NCBI GenBank assembly: GCA_002315375.1
Contig: DCHR01000052.1
Span: forward strand, 1-25,663
Direction of reading: 5' to 3'
Source of the DNA: Treponema sp. UBA1747
GTDB taxonomy: Bacteria; Spirochaetota; Spirochaetia; Treponematales; Treponemataceae
Length of the DNA stretch: 25,663 nucleotides
Shown here in pieces: positions 1 to 7,436 of the stretch. The notes beneath the pieces are model-generated. The model saw only the letters and a program-made list of their open reading frames with translations, did no database searches and was not told where the DNA came from. The translations under genes were made by a program, and so were the position numbers. Within the stretch, counting starts at the first letter, position 1; each line of letters opens with the position of its first letter.

Positions 1-73
1 GAAGGAATTCTGGCTGGTCAGCATTTTTTGCTTTTACATCTTCCCATACGCTCTGTACGTATTTGCTATTCAT
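1..73 (-). CDS. gdhA: Glutamate dehydrogenase, N-terminal fragment (cut by window edge)
   Basis: Only the first 24 codons are inside the window; the gene runs off the left edge. The peptide starts MNSKYVQSVWEDVKAKN and continues ADQPEFL, which matches the usual N-terminus of hexameric NADP-type glutamate dehydrogenases (a YV..V...VK..N...PEF pattern). That enzyme interconverts 2-oxoglutarate plus ammonia and glutamate in the cytoplasm. The ATG at 73 is supported by a Shine-Dalgarno AAGGGG at 86-81 (minus strand), seven bases upstream. A foldable leader lies directly upstream at 153-96. The family call rests on a short piece, so it is probable, not certain. Confidence 0.72.
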   Translation of the reverse strand, partial: MNSKYVQSVWEDVKAKNADQPEFL

Positions 74-95
74 AAGGTTACCCCTTTATTGTTAC

Positions 96-153
96 GGAAC
101 TGGCAGACTCAATAAAGCAACGCTTTGGTCCGCCCTGACATTTAGTCTGTTCC
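96..153 (-). promoter_or_regulatory. Structured 5' leader of gdhA (candidate cis-regulatory RNA)
   Basis: Read on the minus strand, this 58-nt stretch folds almost end to end. GGAAC (153-149) pairs with GUUCC (100-96), AGACU (148-144) pairs with AGUCU (109-105) across a 4-nt bulge (104-101), and an inner hairpin AAAGC/GCUUU (126-122 with 118-114) has a 3-nt loop. A -10-like TTTAAT lies at 163-158, which would put the transcript start at about 152, the first base of the outer stem. The gdhA ribosome site follows after 10 nt. I do not recognise a known riboswitch class. It could equally be a 5' stability hairpin. Confidence 0.45.
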
Positions 154-214
154 AAAAATTAAAACCATTGTGATTTAAGTTCGTCGGGAGAAAATCAATT
201 GTTAAATAAAAAAA

Positions 215-270
215 ACAGTCCCGAACTGCTCGTCATTGAGCAAAAAGACTTGCGGCGAAAGCCGTAGTGA
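215..270. repeat. Intergenic palindromic repeat-like element
   Basis: Two small hairpins lie in tandem: TGCTC/GAGCA at 227-231 and 238-242 (loop GTCATT), and a GC-rich stem at 250-256 with 261-267 around a GAAA loop. The CGTCATT...GAGC wording resembles the dispersed non-coding repeats common in bacterial intergenic DNA. The rest of the 346-base gap (74-419) between gdhA and the next gene holds the gdhA leader and AT-rich presumed promoter DNA; I see no gene in it. Repeat status needs other copies in the genome, which are not visible here. Confidence 0.35.
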
Positions 271-419
271 AAAAAAAGAAATGTGTACAACTCCCGGCGC
301 CATTGCCATAAGGTGTTGTGCCTTCAATATTATTACCAAACGAAAAAAAAAGCAATACTTTAGTGCGATTAAATTCCTTAAGTATAACTTAATTGCTTTA
401 TTCGAATGCTTCTATTAAA

Positions 420-2609
420 ATGGAAAATATGAACAAAGTAACATATCTGGAAACAATCCACCCTAAAGTGGATATACCTCCGGAGCTCCTTGTTGGAAAA
501 CGACATTTAACCTTAAATGAACTCCAGATTCTTTTAAGCAACTCAAATAAGAATACAGATCCTTCCTGGCAGAATTTTTATGTCGATGATTCGCCGGACG
601 GCTTCGACCCGTCCCTGATTAAAAGTAATTATTTCGACGGTTATATTATTCTGGGAAAATTAAAGGCAGCAAAACTTCAGTACCATGACCTTATTCTGGA
701 AACCGGTATTTACCGTTCCATGCTTAGGAATGTTGTCACGGGTGATGACTGTGCTTTCAAAAATATTTCCTACCTGGAAAACTACCGTTTTGGTAAACGT
801 GTCATGCTTTTCAATATTCAGGAAATGTGCTGTACAAATCATGCCAAGTTCGGAAACGGAATCCTTAAGGAAGGAGAACCGGAAAGTCACCGCATATGGA
901 TTGGTGTTGCCAATGAAAACGACGGTCGTGCCGTCCTCCCTTTTGAAGACATGATTCCTGCAGATGCCTATTTATGGAGCCATTACCGTGAAGACAAAGA
1001 ACTTCTTGAATGCTTCAAAAACATGGTTGAAAAAGGCAACGACGGAAAACTCAATACATACGGATATGTAGATGATGATTCCGTAATCAAAAATACAGAA
1101 ATCATCAAAGATGCCAAAATCGGAAAAGCAGCTTATATCAAAGGTGCCCTGAAGCTTAAAAACTTTACCATGCTTTCTTCAGAAGAAGAACCAAGTCAGA
1201 TTGGTGAAGGCGTAATCATGGTAAACGGTATTTTGGGCTACGCTTCCCATGTATTCTATCAGGCAGTTGCAATCCGCTTTGTAATCGGAAGAAACTGTCA
1301 CGTAAAATATGGGGTCCGCCTTTTGAACTCAATTCTGGGAGACAACTCAACTGTTTCCTGCTGTGAGATTTTAAATAACCTGATTTTCCCTTTCCATGAA
1401 CAGCATCACAACTCTTCTTTCCTTATTGCAACAACAGTTCAGGGACAATCAAATATTGCATCAGGCGCTACAGTCGGAAGTAACCATAACTCCCGTTCTC
1501 CTGACGGTGAAATCTTTGCGAAGCGCGGATTCTGGCCGGGGCTCTGTTCCGACTTCAAGCATAATTCCCGCTTTGCAAGTTTTACTCTGGTCAGCAAAGG
1601 AAGTTATCAGCATGAGCTGGATATTCCTTATCCTTTTGCTCTTGTTGGACCTGCCCTGAAAGGCGACCATCAGATCAGTATTATTCCGGCCTTCTGGTTT
1701 ATGTATGACATGTTCGCCATTGCACGAAATAATTCCAAATTCAAGAAGCGGGATAAACGGGTTATAAAAATTCAGCACATTGAAACAGACCCTTTTGCTC
1801 CCGACACAATGGAAGAAACTCTTGAAGCCATAGACAGACTTATCAGCCTTACTGCAGAAATTCTGCCAAAACTAGATCCTGAACGGGCAGCAAAAGCAAC
1901 AACTCCGGAAGAAATGTACCAGGCTGCTAAAGATTTCATGCATCATAATGAATCTGCTGTATTCACTCTGCGCGATGACATCTGCCAGAAAAAATATGGC
2001 GCCACAGTTTTCAAACCAGCCAGAGCCTACAAAATGTACCGGAAGATTATCAAGTTCTTCGCAACCCGTACAATCCTCCAGTACTTTGAAAAAGAAAGAA
2101 TCACTTCCCTTTCTCTGGAAGTTCTGTTCAAAATCAGACGCATTCCGCTGTATACCGAATGGGAAAATATCGGCGGACAGATTATTCCAAAAAAGAAACG
2201 TCTTGAACTATTTGAAAAAATCAAATCAGGACAAATCGATACCTGGGATAAAATCCATGATTTCTACAACCAGTGCCAGGATGAATACGAAAACTACAAA
2301 GTACGTTATTCGATTTACCTTCTGGAAAAGCTTTATTCTACTCCAATCGAAGAATTCTCGGACTATCTTTACAACAACATAATCGAAGATGTAACAGTTA
2401 TTTCACAGGAAATGTATGAAGCTTCCTACAAGTCACGTGAAAAGGACTATACGGATTATTACCGTCAGATGGTTTATTCTTCAGGGGAAGAAATGAAAAA
2501 TGTTCTTGGTCCAATGGAAGAAAATGACTTCCTTATTGAATTCAAGAAAAACACAGATGATTTCATAAATCGATTGAAGACAATCTTTGACGGGTTGACA
2601 ATCGATTGA
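420..2609 (+). CDS. DUF4954 family protein (left-handed beta-helix, hexapeptide-repeat type)
   Basis: This is a protein of about 729 residues of the DUF4954 family, known from spirochaetes and Bacteroidetes with no assigned reaction. The N-terminal third carries family-type sequence (FDP..I..NYFDG.I.LG), followed by a long stretch of short beta-strand turns rich in I/V-G-x-x-x/N patterns. These look like the parallel beta-helix of hexapeptide acyl- and nucleotidyl-transferases, including the segment IASGATVGSNHNSR. The last 250 residues are charged and probably helical. There is no signal peptide or membrane segment, so it is cytoplasmic. The open frame reaches back to 393, but family-like sequence begins at MNKVTYLE, so ATG 420 or ATG 429 is the likely start. 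Neither has a convincing ribosome site. Its C-terminal codons may contain the leu promoter. Confidence 0.8.
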   Translation: MENMNKVTYLETIHPKVDIPPELLVGKRHLTLNELQILLSNSNKNTDPSWQNFYVDDSPDGFDPSLIKSNYFDGYIILGKLKAAKLQYHDLILETGIYRSMLRNVVTGDDCAFKNISYLENYRFGKRVMLFNIQEMCCTNHAKFGNGILKEGEPESHRIWIGVANENDGRAVLPFEDMIPADAYLWSHYREDKELLECFKNMVEKGNDGKLNTYGYVDDDSVIKNTEIIKDAKIGKAAYIKGALKLKNFTMLSSEEEPSQIGEGVIMVNGILGYASHVFYQAVAIRFVIGRNCHVKYGVRLLNSILGDNSTVSCCEILNNLIFPFHEQHHNSSFLIATTVQGQSNIASGATVGSNHNSRSPDGEIFAKRGFWPGLCSDFKHNSRFASFTLVSKGSYQHELDIPYPFALVGPALKGDHQISIIPAFWFMYDMFAIARNNSKFKKRDKRVIKIQHIETDPFAPDTMEETLEAIDRLISLTAEILPKLDPERAAKATTPEEMYQAAKDFMHHNESAVFTLRDDICQKKYGATVFKPARAYKMYRKIIKFFATRTILQYFEKERITSLSLEVLFKIRRIPLYTEWENIGGQIIPKKKRLELFEKIKSGQIDTWDKIHDFYNQCQDEYENYKVRYSIYLLEKLYSTPIEEFSDYLYNNIIEDVTVISQEMYEASYKSREKDYTDYYRQMVYSSGEEMKNVLGPMEENDFLIEFKKNTDDFINRLKTIFDGLTID

Positions 2610-2623
2610 AAAAAGAGGATGAT
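2595..2623 (+). promoter_or_regulatory. Possible promoter for the leu leader
   Basis: A perfect -35 hexamer TTGACA lies at 2595-2600, overlapping the last codons of the DUF4954 gene. It is followed after 17 bases by GATGAT (2618-2623), a 4/6 match to the -10 consensus. Transcription would then begin near 2630, almost at the leader-peptide ATG. The weak -10 box makes this tentative. The alternative is read-through from the upstream gene. Confidence 0.35.
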
Positions 2624-2631
2624 TTATACAT

Positions 2632-2691
2632 ATGAAAGCAATGCTTCTACTTCTACTTAAGGATTCTCATTCCGCAAAGTGCGATAGCTAG
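2632..2691 (+). CDS. leuL: Leucine-rich leader peptide of leuA (attenuator peptide)
   Basis: This is a 19-residue open frame, MKAMLLLLLKDSHSAKCDS, ending in TAG. Codons 5 to 9 are CTT CTA CTT CTA CTT, five consecutive leucines (2644-2658). Its position directly ahead of leuA and of a rho-independent terminator is the classic arrangement of an amino-acid biosynthetic leader peptide: ribosomes stall at the Leu codons when charged Leu-tRNA is scarce. A GAGG at 2615-2618 is the only ribosome-site candidate and is rather far from ATG 2632; ATG 2641 is a possible inner start. The peptide itself is not expected to have a function. Confidence 0.85.
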   Translation: MKAMLLLLLKDSHSAKCDS

Positions 2692-2754
2692 TGGCATATT
2701 CATATTTGAATCAGTAACTAACAAGACCTGTCGCACAACGGCAGGTCTTTTTTT
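2679..2754 (+). promoter_or_regulatory. leu transcription attenuator: antiterminator helix
   Basis: GTGCGATAG (2679-2687) pairs with CTGTCGCAC (2728-2736) over 9 bp including one G-T. The downstream arm overlaps the 5' arm of the terminator (2724-2733), so the two helices exclude each other. The upstream arm covers the last codons of the leader peptide. A ribosome reaching the stop codon at 2689 would cover it and permit termination. A ribosome stalled on the Leu codons at 2644-2658 would leave it free and favour read-through into leuA. The geometry is read directly from the sequence; the mechanism follows the standard enterobacterial amino-acid attenuation model. Confidence 0.8.
2724..2754 (+). 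terminator. Intrinsic terminator of the leu attenuator
   Basis: AGACCTGTCG (2724-2733) and CGGCAGGTCT (2739-2748) form a 10-bp stem with one G-T pair and a CACAA loop, followed by seven Ts (2748-2754). It sits between the leader peptide and leuA, the position needed for conditional termination. Confidence 0.9.
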
Positions 2755-2781
2755 ATCAGAAAATAATTTTAGGAGAAAGAT

Positions 2782-4464
2782 ATGAAAGTTAATGGAAAGT
2801 ACAAACCATTTGAAGCGGTTGGAATCAAAAACCGCACATGGCCGGACAATGTAATTACAAAAGCACCTGAATGGTGTTCTGTAGACCTGCGTGACGGAAA
2901 CCAGGCCCTGATCAACCCTATGAGTGTTGAACAGAAACTGGAATTCTTTGATCTGCTGGTAAAAATCGGATTCAAGGAAATCGAAGTTGGCTTCCCTTCT
3001 GCATCTGATACAGAATTCAATTTCATGCGCCGCCTTATTGAAGAAAACCACGTTCCTGAAGATGTAACACTCCAGGTTCTGTGTCAGGCACGTGAACACC
3101 TTGTAAAACGTACTTTCGAATCTCTTAAAGGTCTGAAACATGCAATCTTCCACCTTTACAACTCTACTTCTCCTTCACAGAGAAAATATACATTCAACAA
3201 ATCAAAGGATGAAATCAAACAGATTGCCATCGATGGTATCAAATGTGTAAAGGACTGCATCAAAGAAGCAGGCGACCTGAAAATCCAGCTGGAATACTCT
3301 CCTGAAAGCTTTTCAACAACAGAAATTGATTACGCACTGGAAGTTTGTGAAGCAGTAAAAGAAGCCTGGGGAACAAGTCCTGACAACAAAATCATTCTGA
3401 ACCTGCCTACAACAGTTGAATGTGCCATGCCGAACCAGTTTGCAGACCAGATTGAATACTTCTGCCAGCATATTTCTGACCGCGAAAATGTAATCATCTC
3501 CCTCCATAACCACAATGACCGCGGCGAAGGAGTTGCTCAGTGTGAACTGGGTCTTCTGGCCGGCGCTGACCGCGTTGAAGGCTGTCTTTTCGGAAATGGA
3601 GAAAGAACAGGTAACCTGGACATCGTAACAGTTGCCCTGAATATGTTTACACAGGGAGTTGATCCTGAACTGGACTTTACAAACATCAATGCAATTGCTG
3701 ATGTTTACACCCGCGTTACAGGAATGGAAATCCCACCTCGCCTGCCTTATGCCGGTGAACTGGTATTTACAGCCTTCTCTGGTAGCCACCAGGATGCAAT
3801 CCGAAAAGCCCTGGCTGCACGTACAAAGATGGAAGACAATGCACTTTGGGACGTAACATATCTTCCGATTGACCCTCATGATATCGGCCGTCAGTACGAA
3901 GGAATTATCCGCATCAACAGCCAGAGCGGAAAAGGCGGAGCTGCATATATTCTGGAAAAGAACTACGGAATCATCGCTCCAAAATCAATGCACCCTGCCA
4001 TCGGAAATGTTGTTCAGGCTGTTGCAGATGGAGCCCAGCGTGAACTTGCTCCAGCAGAAGTTTACGACACATTCGAAAAAACCTGGCTCAAGACAAAGAG
4101 TCCTCTCAATATCCTGGAAATTTCAGAACGCCATATTGAAGGTGAACGCGGCGGAATGGAAGATATTGAACAGGTTGCATGTATGGCTACTGTTGAATGG
4201 GAAGGAAAGAAATATGCCATTGCTGCAAACGGAAACGGACCTCTCGATGCTTTCGTAACAGCAATGAAACAGACACCTTGTCCTGCATTCAACATTACAT
4301 CATTCCATGAACACTCTATCGGTACTGGTGCTGACACCAGTGCTATGGCTTACGTAAACATTACAATTGAAGACGGACGTCAGGTTTGGGGTGTAGGAAA
4401 ATCTTCTAACGTTGGCCGCGCAGGTATAGCCGCCGTAGTCAGTGCCCTGAACTTCAAAGAATAA
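2782..4464 (+). CDS. leuA: 2-isopropylmalate synthase, long (type 2) form
   Basis: The enzyme condenses acetyl-CoA with 2-oxoisovalerate to 2-isopropylmalate, the first committed step of leucine synthesis, in the cytoplasm. At 560 residues it matches the long LeuA type found in actinobacteria and fungi rather than the ~510-residue E. coli type. The N-terminal TIM barrel carries DLRDGNQAL (catalytic R37, metal ligand D38) and the metal-binding HNHND at residues 242-246. The C-terminal ~130 residues are the dimerisation and leucine-feedback domain (GNGPLDAF, GTGADTSAMAYV). ATG 2782 has a strong AGGAG at 2771-2775. Expression is predicted to be set by the Leu leader attenuator just upstream. No other leu gene is in the window, so leuA stands alone here. 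Confidence 0.95.
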   Translation: MKVNGKYKPFEAVGIKNRTWPDNVITKAPEWCSVDLRDGNQALINPMSVEQKLEFFDLLVKIGFKEIEVGFPSASDTEFNFMRRLIEENHVPEDVTLQVLCQAREHLVKRTFESLKGLKHAIFHLYNSTSPSQRKYTFNKSKDEIKQIAIDGIKCVKDCIKEAGDLKIQLEYSPESFSTTEIDYALEVCEAVKEAWGTSPDNKIILNLPTTVECAMPNQFADQIEYFCQHISDRENVIISLHNHNDRGEGVAQCELGLLAGADRVEGCLFGNGERTGNLDIVTVALNMFTQGVDPELDFTNINAIADVYTRVTGMEIPPRLPYAGELVFTAFSGSHQDAIRKALAARTKMEDNALWDVTYLPIDPHDIGRQYEGIIRINSQSGKGGAAYILEKNYGIIAPKSMHPAIGNVVQAVADGAQRELAPAEVYDTFEKTWLKTKSPLNILEISERHIEGERGGMEDIEQVACMATVEWEGKKYAIAANGNGPLDAFVTAMKQTPCPAFNITSFHEHSIGTGADTSAMAYVNITIEDGRQVWGVGKSSNVGRAGIAAVVSALNFKE

Positions 4465-4475
4465 GTCTCGATTAT

Positions 4476-4509
4476 GTAAATCTACGTTTGAATTAAAACG
4501 TAGATTTAC
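4476..4509. terminator. Terminator hairpin between leuA and the convergent receptor gene
   Basis: A perfect 14-bp inverted repeat, GTAAATCTACGTTT (4476-4489) and AAACGTAGATTTAC (4496-4509), has a 6-nt loop. It starts 12 bases after the leuA stop and overlaps the stop codon (4508-4506) of the convergent TonB-type receptor, so it probably serves both transcripts. There is no long T-tract on either side; the stem ends supply only short T-rich stretches. Confidence 0.65.
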
Positions 4510-6413
4510 TTGAAGTTTATACCCAGTGTTATGCTGGTACCAGGGCCCGGGTAATTATTTACTTCGGTGTACTTGAAATCAAAAATATTTTTCCAAAGCA
4601 TATAGAAGGCAGTCTCATGACTGCCTTTTTTTATGTTGTAATCAAAACGGGCATCAAGATAATGCTGCGGCGGAACAAAAGAAAGGTTATCATTTGTTTC
4701 ATATTTTTCAGAAACAAAATTGTACATTAAGGAAAACTTTATAAAATCATTGGGAGAAAATTCACCTGTAACGTTCAGAGTATGTAATGGAGTGAACATA
4801 ATCTGATTTCCATAGACATGACTGTTTGTTGTAAGCATGGCCCGGCAAAAGGTGTAGTTTGCTTTTAAAGCAAATAAATCAAAGAGAGAATCTGTATCAA
4901 ATGAAAAATCGAATCCACTGTTTACGGATGAACCAATATTTTCCGGACACCAGTAATATGGACTTACTTCTTTCCAGCCGATTTTATCTTCGTAAAAAAT
5001 CAGAAATGGTTTGATGGCCAAAAGCGTTTTTCCTTTATACTCAGTTCCCGTATAAAAAGAAAAAGCAGATTCTGTTTTTAGATCAGGGTTCCCGGCCCCG
5101 CCGCTTCCACTGTAATAAAGCTGTTCAAATACCGGATTCGTAACATTTCTTGAAGCATTGAAAAACAGAGAGAACCTGTTTTCTTCAGGAGAATAAATAT
5201 TTTTCCGGATTTCTGCAAAGTAAAGGAAATCAAAACAAGGACTTTCTCTTTCAGTCTTTTCATTGCTGGTCCAAAACAAACTGAAAGGCAGTTTCAAGGA
5301 AAAATCAAATCCTGAAAAACCAAAGGCCGCTGAAGGTTCTGAATAAAAGCTGAAAAGTTTATTTGCATCGCAGAAATCAAAATTACCTCTGCTGTTAATT
5401 TCAAAATATTTCCTGAAAGCACATTCTTCAGAAAAAGAAAAACTCTGAAGAAAAGTTTCTGAATGAACACTGCCGGATATAGAATCTTTTTTATAATCCA
5501 AATTCGAAAGTTTGTAGGAAGGAATAATTTTCAATCTGATTTTTTTGGACGGAATGAAAACCGGAAATGAAAAAACAGAAACGATATCTTCCTGTTTTTC
5601 ATAAAGAAAGTATTCACCGCCAACACGTCCGCAGTTCTGATTATTCCAGGAAAGGAAATTTGAAAAACCAAAAGTTGCTCCTGGGAAAGCAGCTGATGAA
5701 TAAACTGCAGAAAAAGAATTGTTTATAAGTTTTCGTTCCCATCCGCCGTAACGGTCTTTCCAGACTTCATAAGAATCCTCGAAGCCCGGATTATACGAAG
5801 CTTCTTTTGAATGATAACCATAATGATTGGCATCATATCCGCCCGAAAAATTTTCCTGCACAATCAATGAAGAACCGTCATTAAAAATAAAAGGATAACT
5901 TAAAGCACCGTGAAGTCTCCAGGCATCATTTGGAGAAATATTATGCAAAGAAAAATAGGATTTACTGTAACCGCCGAAGGAACAACGGATTTTTGTGTAG
6001 TCCGCATAAAAGGTATAAATATAAATTGAAACAGAACCGTCGGTAGAAACAGGATTGATTCTGATGGAACGGATTGAAGAAATATCCAGTCCTGAAAAAT
6101 CAAACTTCCCTGTATTGGGATCATTCATCAGAATATCATTTATGTAGACTTTTATACTTGAGTTCCAGAACCCGTGAAAGGTCAGTTCTTTATTTGATTC
6201 CTTAAAAGAAATACCGGCGCTTTCAAGAACTTCTTCTGTTGAAGAAAAGTTTTTTATTTCTTCTTCAGAAATTACCACTTCCCCATTTTCTGAAGCAGAA
6301 TCTACATAAGTAAACAAATGGGGAAGAGAAATATGTTCCGCTGCAATAAAAGCGCACATTGAGAAGAATAACAATGCTGAAACTTTCTGCCGCCAGAACA
6401 TAAGATAATTCAT
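4506..6413 (-). CDS. TonB-dependent outer-membrane receptor, BtuB-like (probable cobalamin receptor)
   Basis: This is a 635-residue exported protein. Residues 1-25 are a signal peptide. Residues ~45-115 resemble a compact plug domain (VVISEEEIKNFSSTEEVLES, then VYINDILMNDP and SIRSIRI). The rest alternates aromatic and polar strands typical of a 22-strand barrel, with the receptor hallmark NPDLKTES near residue 440 and a C-terminal strand ITLGINFK ending in an aromatic and K. The usual RG..S..YG stretch at the plug end is degraded. It is probably co-transcribed with the lipoprotein 73 bases upstream, under the cobalamin riboswitch at 7356-7191, so cobalamin or a related corrinoid is the likely substrate. 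No Shine-Dalgarno is seen before ATG 6413; ATG 6401 is an alternative. Haem or iron uptake is less likely given the riboswitch. Confidence 0.78.
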   Translation of the reverse strand: MNYLMFWRQKVSALLFFSMCAFIAAEHISLPHLFTYVDSASENGEVVISEEEIKNFSSTEEVLESAGISFKESNKELTFHGFWNSSIKVYINDILMNDPNTGKFDFSGLDISSIRSIRINPVSTDGSVSIYIYTFYADYTKIRCSFGGYSKSYFSLHNISPNDAWRLHGALSYPFIFNDGSSLIVQENFSGGYDANHYGYHSKEASYNPGFEDSYEVWKDRYGGWERKLINNSFSAVYSSAAFPGATFGFSNFLSWNNQNCGRVGGEYFLYEKQEDIVSVFSFPVFIPSKKIRLKIIPSYKLSNLDYKKDSISGSVHSETFLQSFSFSEECAFRKYFEINSRGNFDFCDANKLFSFYSEPSAAFGFSGFDFSLKLPFSLFWTSNEKTERESPCFDFLYFAEIRKNIYSPEENRFSLFFNASRNVTNPVFEQLYYSGSGGAGNPDLKTESAFSFYTGTEYKGKTLLAIKPFLIFYEDKIGWKEVSPYYWCPENIGSSVNSGFDFSFDTDSLFDLFALKANYTFCRAMLTTNSHVYGNQIMFTPLHTLNVTGEFSPNDFIKFSLMYNFVSEKYETNDNLSFVPPQHYLDARFDYNIKKGSHETAFYMLWKNIFDFKYTEVNNYPGPGTSITLGINFK

Positions 6414-6486
6414 AATGCACGATTCATAATATCAGGTATCTGATGAAGAATTATGGATAATACAAAGGGGCATTATAAAATGCTGA

Positions 6487-7110
6487 TTATTTTTTTGTGG
6501 CACCGGAAGCACTTTCATTCCAGCTGTAATCACTGAAACATTCAGTGTTGTCAAATGCAAATTTTGTTACTGCATCAGACAATGTTGAAATGTTATTGTA
6601 ATCAGTTCCGTAAGCACCTTCGATCAAAGCTTTTGAAGAATCTTCAGCATCGATCTGGAACTTTACACCATACCAGTTTCCAACAACAGGAGAACTGTAA
6701 GGAGATTCTTCTGCCTTGAAAAGCAGAACGCCTGATTTTTTGTCATCTGTTTTATAAACAACATAAGCTGGCGAAGTGCTTTTTGCAAAGTAGTTGTCTT
6801 CTTCTTCATAAGTTGCCCAGTTCATAAGCTTGAGAGTAACACAATTTTCTTCACTTGCTTCAAGTTTTTTTCCTGATGAAGCTGTTGCCCATACAAAATC
6901 CGGAGAACTGTAAAGTAACAGACCATAGGCTCCTTTCCATTCACCGCTAATTGGGTCATCGGCTTTAAGGTCATAAGCTTTTACATCGCCAACCTGAACA
7001 TATCCAGGATATTCAGCCTCGCGCTGACAAGAAGCAAATCCTAATGAAAGGAACAGTACAAGTGAAGCCAGAGCGGCAACACGACCAAATGAGAAACGTT
7101 TATTGAACAT
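6487..7110 (-). CDS. Lipoprotein of unknown fold in the cobalamin-riboswitch operon
   Basis: This is a 207-residue protein beginning MFNKRFSFGR, with a hydrophobic signal and the lipobox FASC, so the mature protein starts at a lipidated Cys around residue 28. The mature part has short beta-prone segments (GEWKGAYGLLLYS, SPAYVVYKTD, VVGNWYGVKFQI) that suggest an all-beta domain. I do not recognise the family. ATG 7110 is chosen because GGAG lies six bases upstream; the frame is open to 7146 but lacks a ribosome site there. It is the first gene behind a cobalamin riboswitch and lies directly before a TonB-type receptor. By analogy with the surface lipoproteins that hand B12 to BtuB in Bacteroides (BtuG, BtuH) it may bind corrinoids. 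That role is inference. Confidence 0.7.
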   Translation of the reverse strand: MFNKRFSFGRVAALASLVLFLSLGFASCQREAEYPGYVQVGDVKAYDLKADDPISGEWKGAYGLLLYSSPDFVWATASSGKKLEASEENCVTLKLMNWATYEEEDNYFAKSTSPAYVVYKTDDKKSGVLLFKAEESPYSSPVVGNWYGVKFQIDAEDSSKALIEGAYGTDYNNISTLSDAVTKFAFDNTECFSDYSWNESASGATKK

Positions 7111-7190
7111 AAATACTCCAAAATCCAGGGCCTGCGTAGATTTCAAAAATGTGATTATCTTTCCATACGGAAGACATGGGATTTTTCCCG

Positions 7191-7356
7191 GCCGTCACCA
7201 AAGTTTCCTGACTTGAATCATGAAAAGACATCTTCCCGAAGAAACCTGAGAGATTCCTTCAGTGACCGGCATTTAAGCCAAGTCCTTCCACTTTTGTAAT
7301 TCTTACAGTTGCGCACCCAGCCCGTGATTTTCACACGGTTCCATTGAAATGACAGC
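7191..7356 (-). promoter_or_regulatory. Cobalamin (adenosylcobalamin) riboswitch
   Basis: Several class hallmarks appear on the minus strand. The closing helix P1 is formed by GCUGUCA (7356-7350) and UGACGGC (7197-7191). The core follows from 7342: GGAACCGUGUGAAAAUCACG, then GGCUG and GCGCAACUGU. A B12-box-like AGUCAGGAAACUUUGG lies near the 3' end, around 7200-7215. Downstream, before the lipoprotein ATG at 7110, is a short GGGA/TCCC hairpin (7189-7178), but no strong terminator. Control is therefore more likely at translation initiation, or by a structure I could not resolve. High B12 should repress the lipoprotein and the receptor. Confidence 0.88.
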
Positions 7357-7371
7357 TTTTATTCAAACTGC

Positions 7372-7380
7372 ATTATAGCA
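7372..7380 (-). promoter_or_regulatory. Extended -10 promoter of the riboswitch transcript
   Basis: On the minus strand TGCTATAAT (7380-7372) is a perfect extended -10 element, placing transcription start near 7365, just ahead of the riboswitch P1 helix at 7356. The -35 region is poor (TCGAAT at 17 bp), as often with extended -10 promoters. It lies in the gap after metH, so the operon does not depend on metH read-through. Confidence 0.6.
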
Positions 7381-7436
7381 GATAACACAGTCAGATTCGA
7401 CTGCATCATTTTCTGTTTTAAGACGGTTTCCAAACC

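Noticed and set aside
212..230. Minus-strand terminator upstream of gdhA (CAGT/ACTG plus T-run)
   Set aside because: Stem of only 4-5 bp, and no transcribed gene upstream of it on that strand.
236..418. 60-codon open frame upstream of the DUF4954 gene
   Set aside because: Low-complexity Lys/Ile/Cys-rich translation, no ribosome site, runs through the repeat-like element; no sign of coding.
3313..3879. 188-codon minus-strand open frame within leuA
   Set aside because: Antisense to conserved leuA catalytic sequence; Cys-rich composition without motif.
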